42,063 nucleotides of DNA, taken from NCBI GenBank assembly GCA_966128725.1, contig CBHYLN010000032.1, forward strand, positions 1 through 42,063, given 5' to 3'. Shown here in pieces: positions 19,801 through 28,012 of the stretch. The notes beneath the pieces were generated by a model. The model was not told where the DNA came from. It worked only from the letters and a program-made list of their open reading frames with translations, and searched no databases. The stretch comes from JAFDZV01 sp966128725. GTDB taxonomy: Bacteria; Bacteroidota; Ignavibacteria; OLB7. The position numbers and the translations under genes were made by a program. Positions within the stretch are counted from its first letter, which is position 1, and the number at the start of each line of letters is the position of its first letter.

Positions 19801-22764
19801 GAGCAGTTCGACAACGGCAATCGTTATTTCATGCTGGCCACGTTCTCCTGCCAGACCGGCGCCTTCGCCGAGCCAACCTCGCAGGTGCGCAACGAGCGAT
19901 TCGTGGTATATCCCGGCCGTGGTGCGATTGCGGCGATCGGCGGCACAAGTTTCTCGTTCCCGTTTTACGATGCGGCGTTCAAGTCATTGCTGTTCGATGC
20001 GGTAACGCAGCCGCCGTACCAGCGGGTGCTGGGCAACATCTTCGCCACGGCCAAGTACACCGCGTATTTCGAGCCGTTCAAGTTCGGTGGGTGGGACGTG
20101 CAGCAGGCGGGATTTATCGGCCGCAACTCGCTGTTCATGTACAATCTGCTGGGCGACCCCGCGATGAAGCTGAAGGTGTCGCGCGTGCCGGAGCTGTTGT
20201 TTGCCAACGTTGCTGTTACCGACGTGCGCGGCGGCCTGGCGCCGCTGCCGGGGGACTCGGTGGTGCGGGTTACCGCGCGCCTGTGGAACGTGGGCATCCC
20301 GATCGCCGCAGGCGATTCGGTTGCGGTGGTCGCCACCATTACCGATCGTGCGCAGGTTGCAAGCATGGATACGGTGATCGTGGACACGCTGAGCCGTTAC
20401 GCGGATATCGCCTTCGCGCTTCCGCTGGGCGCCAATCCGGGCGAGTACACGATTCGGCTGCAGATCGACCCGGCACAGCACGTGCCCGAAACCTATCGCC
20501 GGGATAACGACACATCGTTCCTTCTGCTGGTGCGCGGCAACCAGATGCAGCCGATCGAGCCCGTGCCGTTTGGGCGCGTGCTTGGCTATAACGACATCGC
20601 GATTCACCTGCTGAACCCCGCATCCGGTCCCGGCGCCGACATCGAGGTGGACACCACGCCGCGGTTCGATTCGCCGGCACGGTTCACCAACCGCGATCTG
20701 GGGACCACCACGCTGGCGGAGCTTACCACCACGTGGGTGTTCTCCATGCCGCAGGCGCTGCGTTCGGCGCGCACGTTCTGGTGGCGGGCGGTGGCAACCT
20801 CCGGCGATACGGCAACCGCGCGGCTGTTCCCCCTGGCCGAATCGTTCACCGTGGACGACACGGCCGGCACGGAGTTCATGGTGCGCGGTGAGCATCAGAT
20901 GGCGCGTGGCGAGCTGCAGAACCTGGTGAACCGGGCCGATGGGGTTGGCCCCGGCGAGCGACCGCTGCCGATTGCGATGAATGTGTTCGGCCAGTCGTTC
21001 TTCCGCATCGATATCCCGAACCCGGAAATCGATATCAACAACCGGGTGAACCCGAACCTGGCCTCGGTGTTCATCGACGGGCGCGACTACAACCGGCCCG
21101 CGTACGACGGCATCAACGTGGTGGTGATGCGCGGCGGGCGCGTGCTTGGCCCGCGCGCGGCGTTCTCGATCGATCGCCCCGGCGATGCCGATCGGTTCCT
21201 TGCCATGATGGATACGATTGCCGCCGGCGACCGGGTTGTGCTGTGGTCCAACGGGCAGACCTTCGTGTTTGTCAATCGTGGCGACGAGTTGCGTGCGGCG
21301 CTGCGTGCGGTGGGGATGAGCGATTCGGTGCTGGCCGTGCTGGCTCAGGAGGATAGTTATGCGCTGATCGGCGGCAAGGGCGTGCCGGCCTCGGAGATCC
21401 GCGAATCCTGGGTGAAGGCCGCGCCGCGCCGCGCCGCAGGCGAGCGACCGCCGTATTTCGCCGTGCTGGCCGATACCATTCAGGTGCCGCCCGGCCCGGG
21501 GATGCTGGTGTCAACAACGGTTGGGCCGGCAACGGCGTGGCGATCGGTCCGGCTGGACCGCTCCGGCACCGGGCGCATCGCGTTTACCGTGATCGGCCTG
21601 CGTCGCGATGGCAAACGCGATACGCTGTATACCGTGCCCGATGCCAACATCGTCAGCCTAGTGAGCATCCCGACACTCACGTATCCACGCCTGGAGTTCC
21701 GGGCCGATTTCAACGGCGACACCACGCTGCGTCTGCACGGCTTCGGCGTGGAGTACGACCCCTCGCCCGAGCTGGCCATTGTGCCCTCCACGCTGCGCCT
21801 GGAGGCCGACTCCGTACTGCAGGGGACGCCCGGGCAACTGGTGGGCACCATCGCGAATCTCTCGCGGCTGCGCACCGCCAACAACGTAGGCGCGCGGCTG
21901 TTGCTGCTGCGCGACGCGCGTACCGACGTTGTCGACACACTCTCGATTGCCGTGCTGGAGCCGCAGGACTCGGTGCGGCATGTGTTCACCGTGAACACCG
22001 ACAAGCTGCGCGGCGTGCAGGCGCTGCGCCTGGAGGCAAACCCGGCCGACATGCCTGCCGAACCGTATCGCCAGAACAACGCGTTGCCGGCATCGTTGAA
22101 GGTTGGCCTGGATGACCGGCGGCCAACCATCCGGATTTTCGCCGACACACGGCCGCTGCTTTCCGGCGACTATGTTGCGCCTCGCCCGACCTTCGAGATC
22201 CGTATCGCCGATAACTCCGATCTGCGGCTGGACGATTCCAACGCCATAACGCTGATCGTGGACAACGACGTGATCACCCTGGAGACGCCCGGCACGCGGT
22301 TCACCGCTGGCAATGGCTCGGGCGGGTATCGTGGCAGTTTCCTCTACACGCCGGAAACCCCGCTGGAGAACGGTCGCCACGATCTGCGCGTCTTCACGAC
22401 CGACGCTTCGGGCAATACGGACACCACGGACTTTATCCCGTTCTACGTGGAGCGCGATGTTACCATCCGCGATGTGGTGAACTGGCCCAATCCGTTCGTG
22501 GACAAAACCACCTTTACCTTCACCGTTACCGGCGGTGTGCCGCCGGAGCGCGGCCAGATCGCCATCTATACCGTTGCCGGGCGCAAGGTGCGCACCATAC
22601 CGCTGGCCGCCACCGATATCAACATCGGATTCAACCGCGTGCAGTGGGATGGCCTGGACGAGGATCACGACCGCATGGCCAACGGCGTGTACCTGTACAA
22701 GGTGCTGATCGAAACCGGCGACGTGCGCCAGGAAGTGCTGGACAAGCTGGTGATCATGCGGTAG
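16843..22764 (+). CDS. Giant gingipain-like C25 cysteine peptidase, PorU/T9SS-associated, with two ILEI-like domains
   Basis: 1973 residues, well above the ~1100-1200 of typical PorU sortases. Order: signal peptide (~1-23); propeptide-like beta region (~30-540); a FAM3/ILEI-like domain (~565-680; GIMMVEVDGANGKVV, SVPDGNILLAGF, ALAALGST); the C25 peptidase (~790-1110) with His973 in NFSGHGATD and Cys1003 in LATFSCQTG, spaced as in gingipains; a CARDB-like domain (~1120-1235); a second ILEI-like domain (~1400-1525; GINVVVMRGG, RAALRAVG, EDSYALIGGKG); another CARDB/Ig region (~1640-1870); and a C-terminal ~95 residues with WPNPF...YTVAGRKVRT...NGVYLYKV, the FlgD-like/T9SS sorting type. It would act at the outer membrane or be secreted. 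ATG 16843 starts the signal peptide. PorU itself or a secreted gingipain-like protease are both possible. Confidence 0.85.
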   Translation: MRLQSALVFLIVCMACGHAAAQSVAVARRQAAVDARLGGARVAVVAQDERGLTLEITGVRAGFAAASRDSAAGPDAAGQLLPLHYTIGIPFDAVDLRVEVRASHYDTLAVPAGLRTDRATPVGAWLGNRAVQRGLATVALAFQPARLEGGRIVLMRDARLTVTWRRSARAKDAGGLARAESPAMEEVMRAAVVNYDRARAWRRGAQQGATITRASGWGMEEAVVIRTGGDGAYSLEADFLAVGGVRDLLRSPIAALRLRNGSAPVRFHVVDRNGDGLLDGDDRLEFLGRRNPSTEPGFYYSDITDTNAYILTWHGGDAVAPLAVANGAEPAPEQPWYDSTLHIEEERAYFPGISDPESWGDVRTIHNSDRVPNERFYWARVTYPQQTVVRFVASPALTPGGNIHMRVRMAGATDTVHRVVLQINDIDVADVALQYFSDTTFEVDFPAAYLINGQNRLTLRPEAIAGVDPATRRVPDISYLDYIELAGRWLPYAGAGETKVRLPDAGGAMRRVAVAGFTAAPALAVSAGVRAVPDSVARGYTFQLTSRQLPPNLRISPGFLAVVGDSTFASPNFGLGIMMVEVDGANGKVVRRSFFNVYDGDQATQDANYLAAEQFIASVPDGNILLAGFSVGGGARGQISDGLRNALAALGSTRAGGNSFVASWAFAARKGQPGTATEAFARFDDNDRGVTLNAFIPDPNGNSYRAAISLPAAGDEFQIGGTTQALAGYHQADSLIAPDNRADMIVITHPGFASEAYRLAAHRAAYPPASGPFVVRVVSVNRIYDEFNNGVKDPIAIRRFLQYADSNWAAPSPAYVLLFGDASWDPQLRLPGSTTVDYIPTNGIPSTDFIYTVPFGDDSAYTWQQVIGRLPVAGLRDARAVVDKIIEYDTLPPALWNKRFVLLAGGGTIGEVDYHAGNNLELAETYVLSPNFLGDTALVRRTSDNLALPDDKDADWARGEVNKGTLWMNFSGHGATDVADLDYGFPEQFDNGNRYFMLATFSCQTGAFAEPTSQVRNERFVVYPGRGAIAAIGGTSFSFPFYDAAFKSLLFDAVTQPPYQRVLGNIFATAKYTAYFEPFKFGGWDVQQAGFIGRNSLFMYNLLGDPAMKLKVSRVPELLFANVAVTDVRGGLAPLPGDSVVRVTARLWNVGIPIAAGDSVAVVATITDRAQVASMDTVIVDTLSRYADIAFALPLGANPGEYTIRLQIDPAQHVPETYRRDNDTSFLLLVRGNQMQPIEPVPFGRVLGYNDIAIHLLNPASGPGADIEVDTTPRFDSPARFTNRDLGTTTLAELTTTWVFSMPQALRSARTFWWRAVATSGDTATARLFPLAESFTVDDTAGTEFMVRGEHQMARGELQNLVNRADGVGPGERPLPIAMNVFGQSFFRIDIPNPEIDINNRVNPNLASVFIDGRDYNRPAYDGINVVVMRGGRVLGPRAAFSIDRPGDADRFLAMMDTIAAGDRVVLWSNGQTFVFVNRGDELRAALRAVGMSDSVLAVLAQEDSYALIGGKGVPASEIRESWVKAAPRRAAGERPPYFAVLADTIQVPPGPGMLVSTTVGPATAWRSVRLDRSGTGRIAFTVIGLRRDGKRDTLYTVPDANIVSLVSIPTLTYPRLEFRADFNGDTTLRLHGFGVEYDPSPELAIVPSTLRLEADSVLQGTPGQLVGTIANLSRLRTANNVGARLLLLRDARTDVVDTLSIAVLEPQDSVRHVFTVNTDKLRGVQALRLEANPADMPAEPYRQNNALPASLKVGLDDRRPTIRIFADTRPLLSGDYVAPRPTFEIRIADNSDLRLDDSNAITLIVDNDVITLETPGTRFTAGNGSGGYRGSFLYTPETPLENGRHDLRVFTTDASGNTDTTDFIPFYVERDVTIRDVVNWPNPFVDKTTFTFTVTGGVPPERGQIAIYTVAGRKVRTIPLAATDINIGFNRVQWDGLDEDHDRMANGVYLYKVLIETGDVRQEVLDKLVIMR

Positions 22765-23090
22765 TAGGATCGTGCGGTTGCAGTTGCCACCAGCCGCATG
22801 CGGAGGGCAACGCATCCGCGCTTCGGCGTTCCGGGCTGGTCTTCGCTTTGTGAATACACAGCGAAGGACACAAAGGCGTGCAAAGGAGAAGGGCCGGAAC
22901 CGGGGAACATGTCATCGTGGACCGTGTACAATATTGTCGTTCTCCGATTCGCCAGTCTGGGTTTCGAATGGTAACTTGGCCCCGAACATTTTTGCGGAGC
23001 ATTTTGTTGCCAGCGGCGTGCGGCGGCTGTTGGCTAGGCAACACCATCTCGTATTGCGTTCCTCTACGCGTTGTTAACAGGAGACCATTC
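22765..23090. other. 326-nt intergenic region with hairpin repeat
   Basis: No gene is seen. It contains the first copy of a hairpin repeat (22841-22895) and a relatively AT-rich stretch at 22925-23010 that could hold the promoter of the FN3 lipoprotein; CATTTTTG near 22986 is one base off the -7 consensus. Confidence 0.4.
22841..22895 (+). repeat. Hairpin plus GCAAAGG-type repeat, copy 1
   Basis: CTTCGC pairs with GCGAAG and TGTG with CACA around AATA (22841-22866), then GACACAAAGGCGTGCAAAGG. It aligns along ~54 nt with 24751-24804 in the same orientation. The two copies flank the FN3 lipoprotein gene. Confidence 0.7.
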
Positions 23091-24647
23091 ATGGCTATCA
23101 ATTCCGTTTCCCGGAGCCTGATTTCCGTGTTCGCGGTGATGTTGGTTATGGCCGGTGGCTGCGCCGATGATCCGGCTTCATCCAACACAAATCCACCGAG
23201 CAATACCACCGTGGTTCGCAATGCCCGCACGCTGGATGTTGCCGGTGCAAAGGGGACCTCGGTTGACGTTTTTTGGAACGCCCCGGTTGACAGCGCGGGA
23301 ATTACCGGCTACAGGGTGTGGTGGGTAAAGGATGGGCAGAGCACCACCGATTCGCTTGATAACGGAGCCGATGCGCGCTCGGCGCGCCTTACCGGTTTGG
23401 CGCCCAACGTGAACTACACCATTTCGATTGCAGCGATGCATGGCACGGTGCTGGGGCCAAAGGCACAACTGCTGTGGAAGGGGATCAGCGTGGTTGGTGA
23501 GCTGGAGCCGCCAACAAATGTGGCGGCCACGTTGACGTATGATTCGGCAACCGGCAGGCTGAAAGGGCACGTAACATGGACTGCCTCCCCCAGCGCTTCG
23601 ATCACCGGCTACCAGATTAGCTGGAAAAACTCGCCGCAAGGTGATAGCGGAGTCGTCAGCGTTGCGGCGGCACTGACGCAGGCGGATATTCCAAATCTGC
23701 CATGCGCGCAGCAGTATCAGTTTACCGTTTCCGCCGTGGTGGGCGCAAGCACATCGGCGCCGGCGGTAACAGCTATGATCCCTGCCCCGACGCTTTCGTC
23801 ACCAAAGACCATTCGCTTCATCGCGTTGGACGAGTCCACCGTGAAGATATCGTGGGATGCATCAACCTCGGGCAGTGTTGACGGTTACGTTGTGAAGTGG
23901 CAGGCGGTTGGCGCGAGCACGTCGGATTCGGTCGCCGTGAACGGCCTGGCAACCACGCTTACGCAACTGCAGCCCAAAACGGCATATCGTGTTCAAGTCG
24001 CCGCGAAGCGTTGCGACATATTGAAATGGTCCGGGGCGATCGAGTGTACCGGGATTCGGCGGTTCGGCGCTACCGTGCCCATCCGTCTGTACGAGGACGA
24101 GTCCAGCGAACCGCCCGGTCTGGTGCTGGACCCCGCGTGGGGCGGCCCGGTCGCGGTGTCGGTGGGTGATGTCAACCCGCAGCTTGGTCACGTCCAACTG
24201 GCATTGTACACACCAAGCGACGCTCCAAATACCTTCGTGATTGGTTCAGGGTTCGCGATTGTGGAGTACAAGAATTCAAACAGCTTCGACCGGAATACCT
24301 ACATATCGGATTCGTCGTTCGCGGCCGCCGATATTGATGCCTGGTACAGCACTCGACCGCTTACCGACTGGTTCAAATCGCCGATTGGTAATGCCTTGGC
24401 GTTCACGTTCCCAGCGCTTCAGGCCACCAACGGACAGGTATTCTTTGTTCGTACGGGGGCCAAAACTTCCACGTATCACTTCGCGCGCGTATACATCCGG
24501 AATGTGGGGGGGCGTTTGCTGCAAGGGACCGCGCCCAACAGGTTCGTTGAGCTGGAGATCAAATATCAGGACATCGTGAATTACCCGTACGCGAAGCCGG
24601 CGGCAGGTGGTGTGTACGCCAACGTTGGTGCCCAGCGGCGGCGGTAA
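23091..24647 (+). CDS. Lipoprotein with fibronectin type III domains
   Basis: 518 residues. A lipoprotein signal peptide (MAINSVSRSL...VMLVMAGGC) puts the acylated cysteine at C24. Three FN3-type beta-sandwiches follow (~45-140, 145-230 and 235-325), each showing the V-x-W strand, a GY-V/I-W strand (ITGYRVWWVKDG, ITGYQISWKN, VDGYVVKWQA) and a Y-x-V/I-x-V/A strand near the end. The C-terminal ~180 residues are a separate, unrecognised beta-rich domain. The start is supported by AGGAG ~10 nt upstream of ATG 23091. Likely surface- or periplasm-exposed adhesion or binding protein; ligand unknown. Codon use looks less GC-rich than the neighbours, and direct hairpin repeats flank the gene, so recent acquisition is possible. 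Confidence 0.82.
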   Translation: MAINSVSRSLISVFAVMLVMAGGCADDPASSNTNPPSNTTVVRNARTLDVAGAKGTSVDVFWNAPVDSAGITGYRVWWVKDGQSTTDSLDNGADARSARLTGLAPNVNYTISIAAMHGTVLGPKAQLLWKGISVVGELEPPTNVAATLTYDSATGRLKGHVTWTASPSASITGYQISWKNSPQGDSGVVSVAAALTQADIPNLPCAQQYQFTVSAVVGASTSAPAVTAMIPAPTLSSPKTIRFIALDESTVKISWDASTSGSVDGYVVKWQAVGASTSDSVAVNGLATTLTQLQPKTAYRVQVAAKRCDILKWSGAIECTGIRRFGATVPIRLYEDESSEPPGLVLDPAWGGPVAVSVGDVNPQLGHVQLALYTPSDAPNTFVIGSGFAIVEYKNSNSFDRNTYISDSSFAAADIDAWYSTRPLTDWFKSPIGNALAFTFPALQATNGQVFFVRTGAKTSTYHFARVYIRNVGGRLLQGTAPNRFVELEIKYQDIVNYPYAKPAAGGVYANVGAQRRR

Positions 24648-24745
24648 GTGCGCCTGAGGTGGTTCCGGGCCATCGCTGTTCCCGCAGGCTTCGTGGCTTC
24701 AGCCCGAGCTGCCGCTGTATATCGCTGCAATGCTCCTTTCCCTTC

Positions 24746-24804
24746 GCGCCCTTCGCGGTGGAAATTCACCGCGAAGGGCGCAGAGGCTCGCAAAGGAAAG
24801 GCGC
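24746..24804. repeat. Hairpin plus GCAAAGG-type repeat, copy 2 (possible bidirectional terminator)
   Basis: A perfect 15-bp stem, GCGCCCTTCGCGGTG (24746-24760) with CACCGCGAAGGGCGC (24767-24781), loop GAAATT, followed by CAGAGGCTCGCAAAGG. It sits between two convergent genes (FN3 lipoprotein and purH), so the hairpin could serve as a terminator for both. Same family as 22841-22895. Confidence 0.7.
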
Positions 24805-24860
24805 AACGTATCAAGGGTTGCGCGCACACGCGAAGGGGCGTGTGCTGATGCCGCCCGCAT

Positions 24861-26456
24861 CTAATGCCGGAAATGCCGCATGCCGGTGAGCACCATCGCG
24901 ATGTTGTTCGCGTCGGCGGCGTCGATCACCTCCTGATCGCGGATGGAGCCACCCGGCTGGATCACCGCCGTGGCGCCGGCTTCCACGGCTTCCAGCAGTC
25001 CATCGGCGAAGGGGAAGAAGGCATCGGAGGCAACCGCGCAGCCGGCCAGATCCAGGCCCGCGGCGGCGGCCTTGCGCGCGGCGGTCATCGCCGAATCCAC
25101 GCGCGACATCTGCCCGGCGCCAACGCCCAGCGTGCGCCCGTCGGCCGCGTACACGATCGCGTTGGACTTCACGTGCTTCGCCACCTTCCACGCAAACATC
25201 AGCGCCTGCATTTCCTGTTCGGTGGGCTGGCGGCGGGTTACCACGCGCATCTCCGCCTTGTTCACCAGCACCGAGTCCGACGTCTGGGCCAGCACGCCGC
25301 CGCCTACGGACTTCAGCTCCACGCCAAACGAACGGCGCAGCGCGTCGTAATCGGCCTGCAGCAGGCGGCGGTCGCGCTTTTTGCGGAGCAGCTCCAACGT
25401 GTCATCGGGGAAGGAAGGGGCGATCACCACCTCGGTGAAAATCTCGTTGATCGCCGTGGCCGCCTCCAGGTCCAGCGGGCGGTTCACCGCGATAATGCCG
25501 CCAAACGGCGACTTGGTATCCGTGGCGAACGCGCGCTGCCAGGCCTGTGCCAGCGTTGGCGCGCTGGCCACGCCGCACGGGTTGGTGTGTTTGATGATCA
25601 CAACGGTCGGCTCGTCGAACTCCAGAACCAGCTTGGCCGCGGCGTCGATATCCACAATGTTGTTATAGCTCAGCTCCTTGCCGTGAAGCTGCGCGAAGAT
25701 CGACGTGAACGAGCCATACAGCGCGGCCGCCTGGTGCGGGTTCTCGCCGTAGCGCAGGCTTTGGTCCAGCGGCAGCCCAAGATGCAGCGCCGGGCCAAAC
25801 GTGCCCGCCGCCGGCGCGGCCGTATCGGCCCCGTTGGCGCCGCCGGGCATCGTTGCCGATGCGGCGATCTTCTCGGCGAAATATCCGGCCACCAGCGTGT
25901 CGTAGCGTCCGGTGTGCGCAAATGCCTCGCCGGCCAGCTCAAGGCGCGTGGCGTTGGAAATGGTCATGCCATTTTCGTTCAGCTCCTTCAGGATCGAATC
26001 ATACCGTTCCGGGCTGGTCACAACGGCGGTGAACTGGTAGTTCTTTGCCGATGCGCGCACCATCGCCGGGCCGCCGATATCGATCTGCTCCACAATCTCG
26101 TCGTGTGTTGCGCCCGGTGTGCGCATCGTCTGCTCGAACGGGTACAGGTTGATCGCCACAAGATCGATCGACGTAATGCCGTGCTCCTGCATCGCGGCCA
26201 CGTGGTCCGGGCTGTCCAGCCGGGCAAGCAGCCCGCCGTGCACCGCCGGGTGCAGCGTCTTCACGCGCCCTTCCATCATCTCCGGGAAACCGGTTACCTC
26301 GCTGACATCCATCACCGTAAGCCCGGCCTGGCGCAGCGTGCGGGCGGTGCCGCCGGTGGAAATCAGCTCCACGCCGGCCTGGGCCAGCGCCTGCGCAAAT
26401 TCAACGATGCCGGTCTTGTCGTACACACTGAGAAGCGCGCGAGAAATCTTCTGCAT
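24861..26456 (-). CDS. purH: Bifunctional AICAR transformylase / IMP cyclohydrolase
   Basis: 531 residues, standard length. Catalyses the last two steps of IMP synthesis. The N-terminal MGS-like cyclohydrolase domain (~1-200) has KTGIVEFAQAL, STGGTARTL and MEGRVKTLHPAVHGGLL. The C-terminal transformylase domain has RYGENPHQAAALYG, ELSYNNIVDIDAA, IIKHTNPCGVA with the catalytic Lys-His, SPFGGIIAVNR, GAGQMSRVDS and DAFFPFADG, and ends in the invariant-like MRHFRH. ATG 26456 (MQKISRALLSVYDKTG) fits the family start. It is read on the minus strand from a TATATTTG box at 26580-26573. Confidence 0.97.
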   Translation of the reverse strand: MQKISRALLSVYDKTGIVEFAQALAQAGVELISTGGTARTLRQAGLTVMDVSEVTGFPEMMEGRVKTLHPAVHGGLLARLDSPDHVAAMQEHGITSIDLVAINLYPFEQTMRTPGATHDEIVEQIDIGGPAMVRASAKNYQFTAVVTSPERYDSILKELNENGMTISNATRLELAGEAFAHTGRYDTLVAGYFAEKIAASATMPGGANGADTAAPAAGTFGPALHLGLPLDQSLRYGENPHQAAALYGSFTSIFAQLHGKELSYNNIVDIDAAAKLVLEFDEPTVVIIKHTNPCGVASAPTLAQAWQRAFATDTKSPFGGIIAVNRPLDLEAATAINEIFTEVVIAPSFPDDTLELLRKKRDRRLLQADYDALRRSFGVELKSVGGGVLAQTSDSVLVNKAEMRVVTRRQPTEQEMQALMFAWKVAKHVKSNAIVYAADGRTLGVGAGQMSRVDSAMTAARKAAAAGLDLAGCAVASDAFFPFADGLLEAVEAGATAVIQPGGSIRDQEVIDAADANNIAMVLTGMRHFRH

Positions 26457-26572
26457 GGATAACCAGAGGAAAGGTTCAAGATGATCGGGAAGAGCGGGAT
26501 TGCCGGGGCCGGCATGCGCCTGGCATGCGCGCCGGCGGTGGGGAAGCCAATGCGGCCGGCAGCCACAGGCCG

Positions 26573-26580
26573 CAAATATA
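26573..26580 (-). promoter_or_regulatory. TAnnTTTG (-7) box upstream of purH
   Basis: On the minus strand, TATATTTG is an exact -7 match ~117 nt before the purH start and 47 nt beyond the terminator of the M23 gene. No TTG is found at the expected -33 distance. The purine regulator, if any, is not visible. Confidence 0.45.
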
Positions 26581-26619
26581 GCCATCACCGGCATGCGGGG
26601 CCTGGCGGCTTACGCTTCG

Positions 26620-26659
26620 AAAAGAACAGGCCCCTGTGTCAGGGGAACACAGGGGCCTG
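26620..26659 (-). terminator. Intrinsic terminator of the M23 peptidase gene
   Basis: A perfect 13-bp stem (26627-26639 with 26647-26659; AGGCCCCTGTGT core), loop of 7 nt, followed on the minus strand by GTTCTTTTCG. It lies ~30 nt after the minus-strand stop at 26688 and insulates purH. Confidence 0.88.
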
Positions 26660-26687
26660 GAGACGTTCTGGTAACGTGTGCGATTAC

Positions 26688-27686
26688 TTAGCGGTGACCG
26701 CGCTTGGCGGCGCGCCCTGGCTTGCAGCTCTTGCCGCCGCAGCAACGCTTCTTGCCACCGTCCTTGGCGCTCGACTTCTTGCCGGCGATGGCGCCCCTGG
26801 TGGCGGCTGGCTTGCCAACCGTGCCGTTCTTCGCGGCCGCCTTGGTTGCCTTCGCGGCCGCCTTCGGGGCCGGGCGGGGCTCGGCGATCGGGTCCTGCAA
26901 CAGGAACGGTACCGGGTTCACCTTGGTGTCGTCCACGATCACCTCGTAGTGCAGGTGCGGGCCGGTTGCGGCGCCGGTGGCGCCAACCAGGGCAATCACC
27001 TGGCCGCGGCGCACCGTATCGCCGTTCTTCACCAGCAGGCGCGAGGCGTGGCCGTACAGCGTGTGATACCCGAAGCCGTGATCCAGCTCCACCATGTTGC
27101 CGTAGCCGTTGCGCGTGCCGGAGAACTTCACCACGGCGTCGCCGGCTGCACGGATCGGCTGCCCGCTGGGCGCCGCGATATCCATCCCGGTATGCATCTT
27201 CTCCTCGCCGCTGATCGGGTGGATGCGCATGCCGAAGTTGGACGTAAGGTTGCCGTCGCACGGGGTAAGCCGGGGCAGGGCGTTCAGCATGTCGCGCCGC
27301 TCGGCGATCACCGTGCTCAGCGTCCGCATGTACTGCTCCTGGCGGTGAATCCGGTCGGTAAGCTCGAACGCGTCGCCGCGCCGTACGGCGAACTCGTTGC
27401 CGTTATCGGCAACCAACGCGCGTGACTCGCGCTGAAGCTCGTCGCTGACAACCGGCATGGCAATGCGCTCGCGCAGGGCAATCTCCTCGCCATGCAGTTC
27501 GGCGAGCTTCTCGTCCATCGCAACGCTTACCGTGCGCAGCGAATCGGTGAGCACCACCAGCGGCGGCACCGCCTGGTTGATATTGGCGTTGGCCTGCGCG
27601 GTGGAGCGGGTGCTCCAGTGCAGGGAAAGGGCAATTGCGGCAACAGCCGGTATCGCGATCAGCGCGTTCCGAAGGGTTCGCTTCAT
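26688..27686 (-). CDS. M23 (LytM-type) zinc metallopeptidase with basic C-terminal tail
   Basis: 332-residue cell-wall endopeptidase candidate. An N-terminal hydrophobic anchor (MKRTLRNALIAIPAVAAIALSL) is followed by a helical linker (~45-135, probably coiled coil). The M23 domain (~150-262) has all zinc and catalytic motifs: H165-x3-D169 (HTGMDIAAPSG), H213 (YGHAS) and H244-L-H246 (GPHLHYEV). It would cleave peptidoglycan cross-links or, as in some homologues, act as a division or pole-associated regulator. Odd: a ~60-residue tail rich in Lys/Ala (about 272-332) ends with a cysteine cluster, KKRCCGGKSCKPGR. It is divergent from the nitrilase-family gene, with 326 nt between them. Confidence 0.93.
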   Translation of the reverse strand: MKRTLRNALIAIPAVAAIALSLHWSTRSTAQANANINQAVPPLVVLTDSLRTVSVAMDEKLAELHGEEIALRERIAMPVVSDELQRESRALVADNGNEFAVRRGDAFELTDRIHRQEQYMRTLSTVIAERRDMLNALPRLTPCDGNLTSNFGMRIHPISGEEKMHTGMDIAAPSGQPIRAAGDAVVKFSGTRNGYGNMVELDHGFGYHTLYGHASRLLVKNGDTVRRGQVIALVGATGAATGPHLHYEVIVDDTKVNPVPFLLQDPIAEPRPAPKAAAKATKAAAKNGTVGKPAATRGAIAGKKSSAKDGGKKRCCGGKSCKPGRAAKRGHR

Positions 27687-28012
27687 AAAATCTCTGGGGT
27701 CGTTTCTCTGGCATCGGCACAAGGCTGTGCCCACGGTTCGCCGGCGGTGGTGCCGCCAGTGTCCGCTTGCGATGCCGTTTGCTTCACTACACGTTCGGTA
27801 TCGACGGGTGATCGATTGAAGGGGCCGCAATGTACAGCGGCCCTTTGGCGGTGGCCGAATTCATAGCGATGAAATTTTTGTAATTGCCGGGGCCATATCC
27901 CACATAATCGCCCTTGCCTGCGCCTGAGCGCGGATGTAACAGGTTTTGATCGCGTGTTGTGATGTGATGGCATGGCTGTGCCGATTGCCCCTCAACCGGT
28001 AGTTTGCACCCC
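27687..28012. other. 326-nt divergent intergenic region
   Basis: Lies between the divergent M23 peptidase and nitrilase-family genes, so it should hold promoters for both. An AT-rich patch is at 27858-27885 (GAAATTTTTG). No exact TAnnTTTG box with a spaced TTG was found on either strand. Confidence 0.4.
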
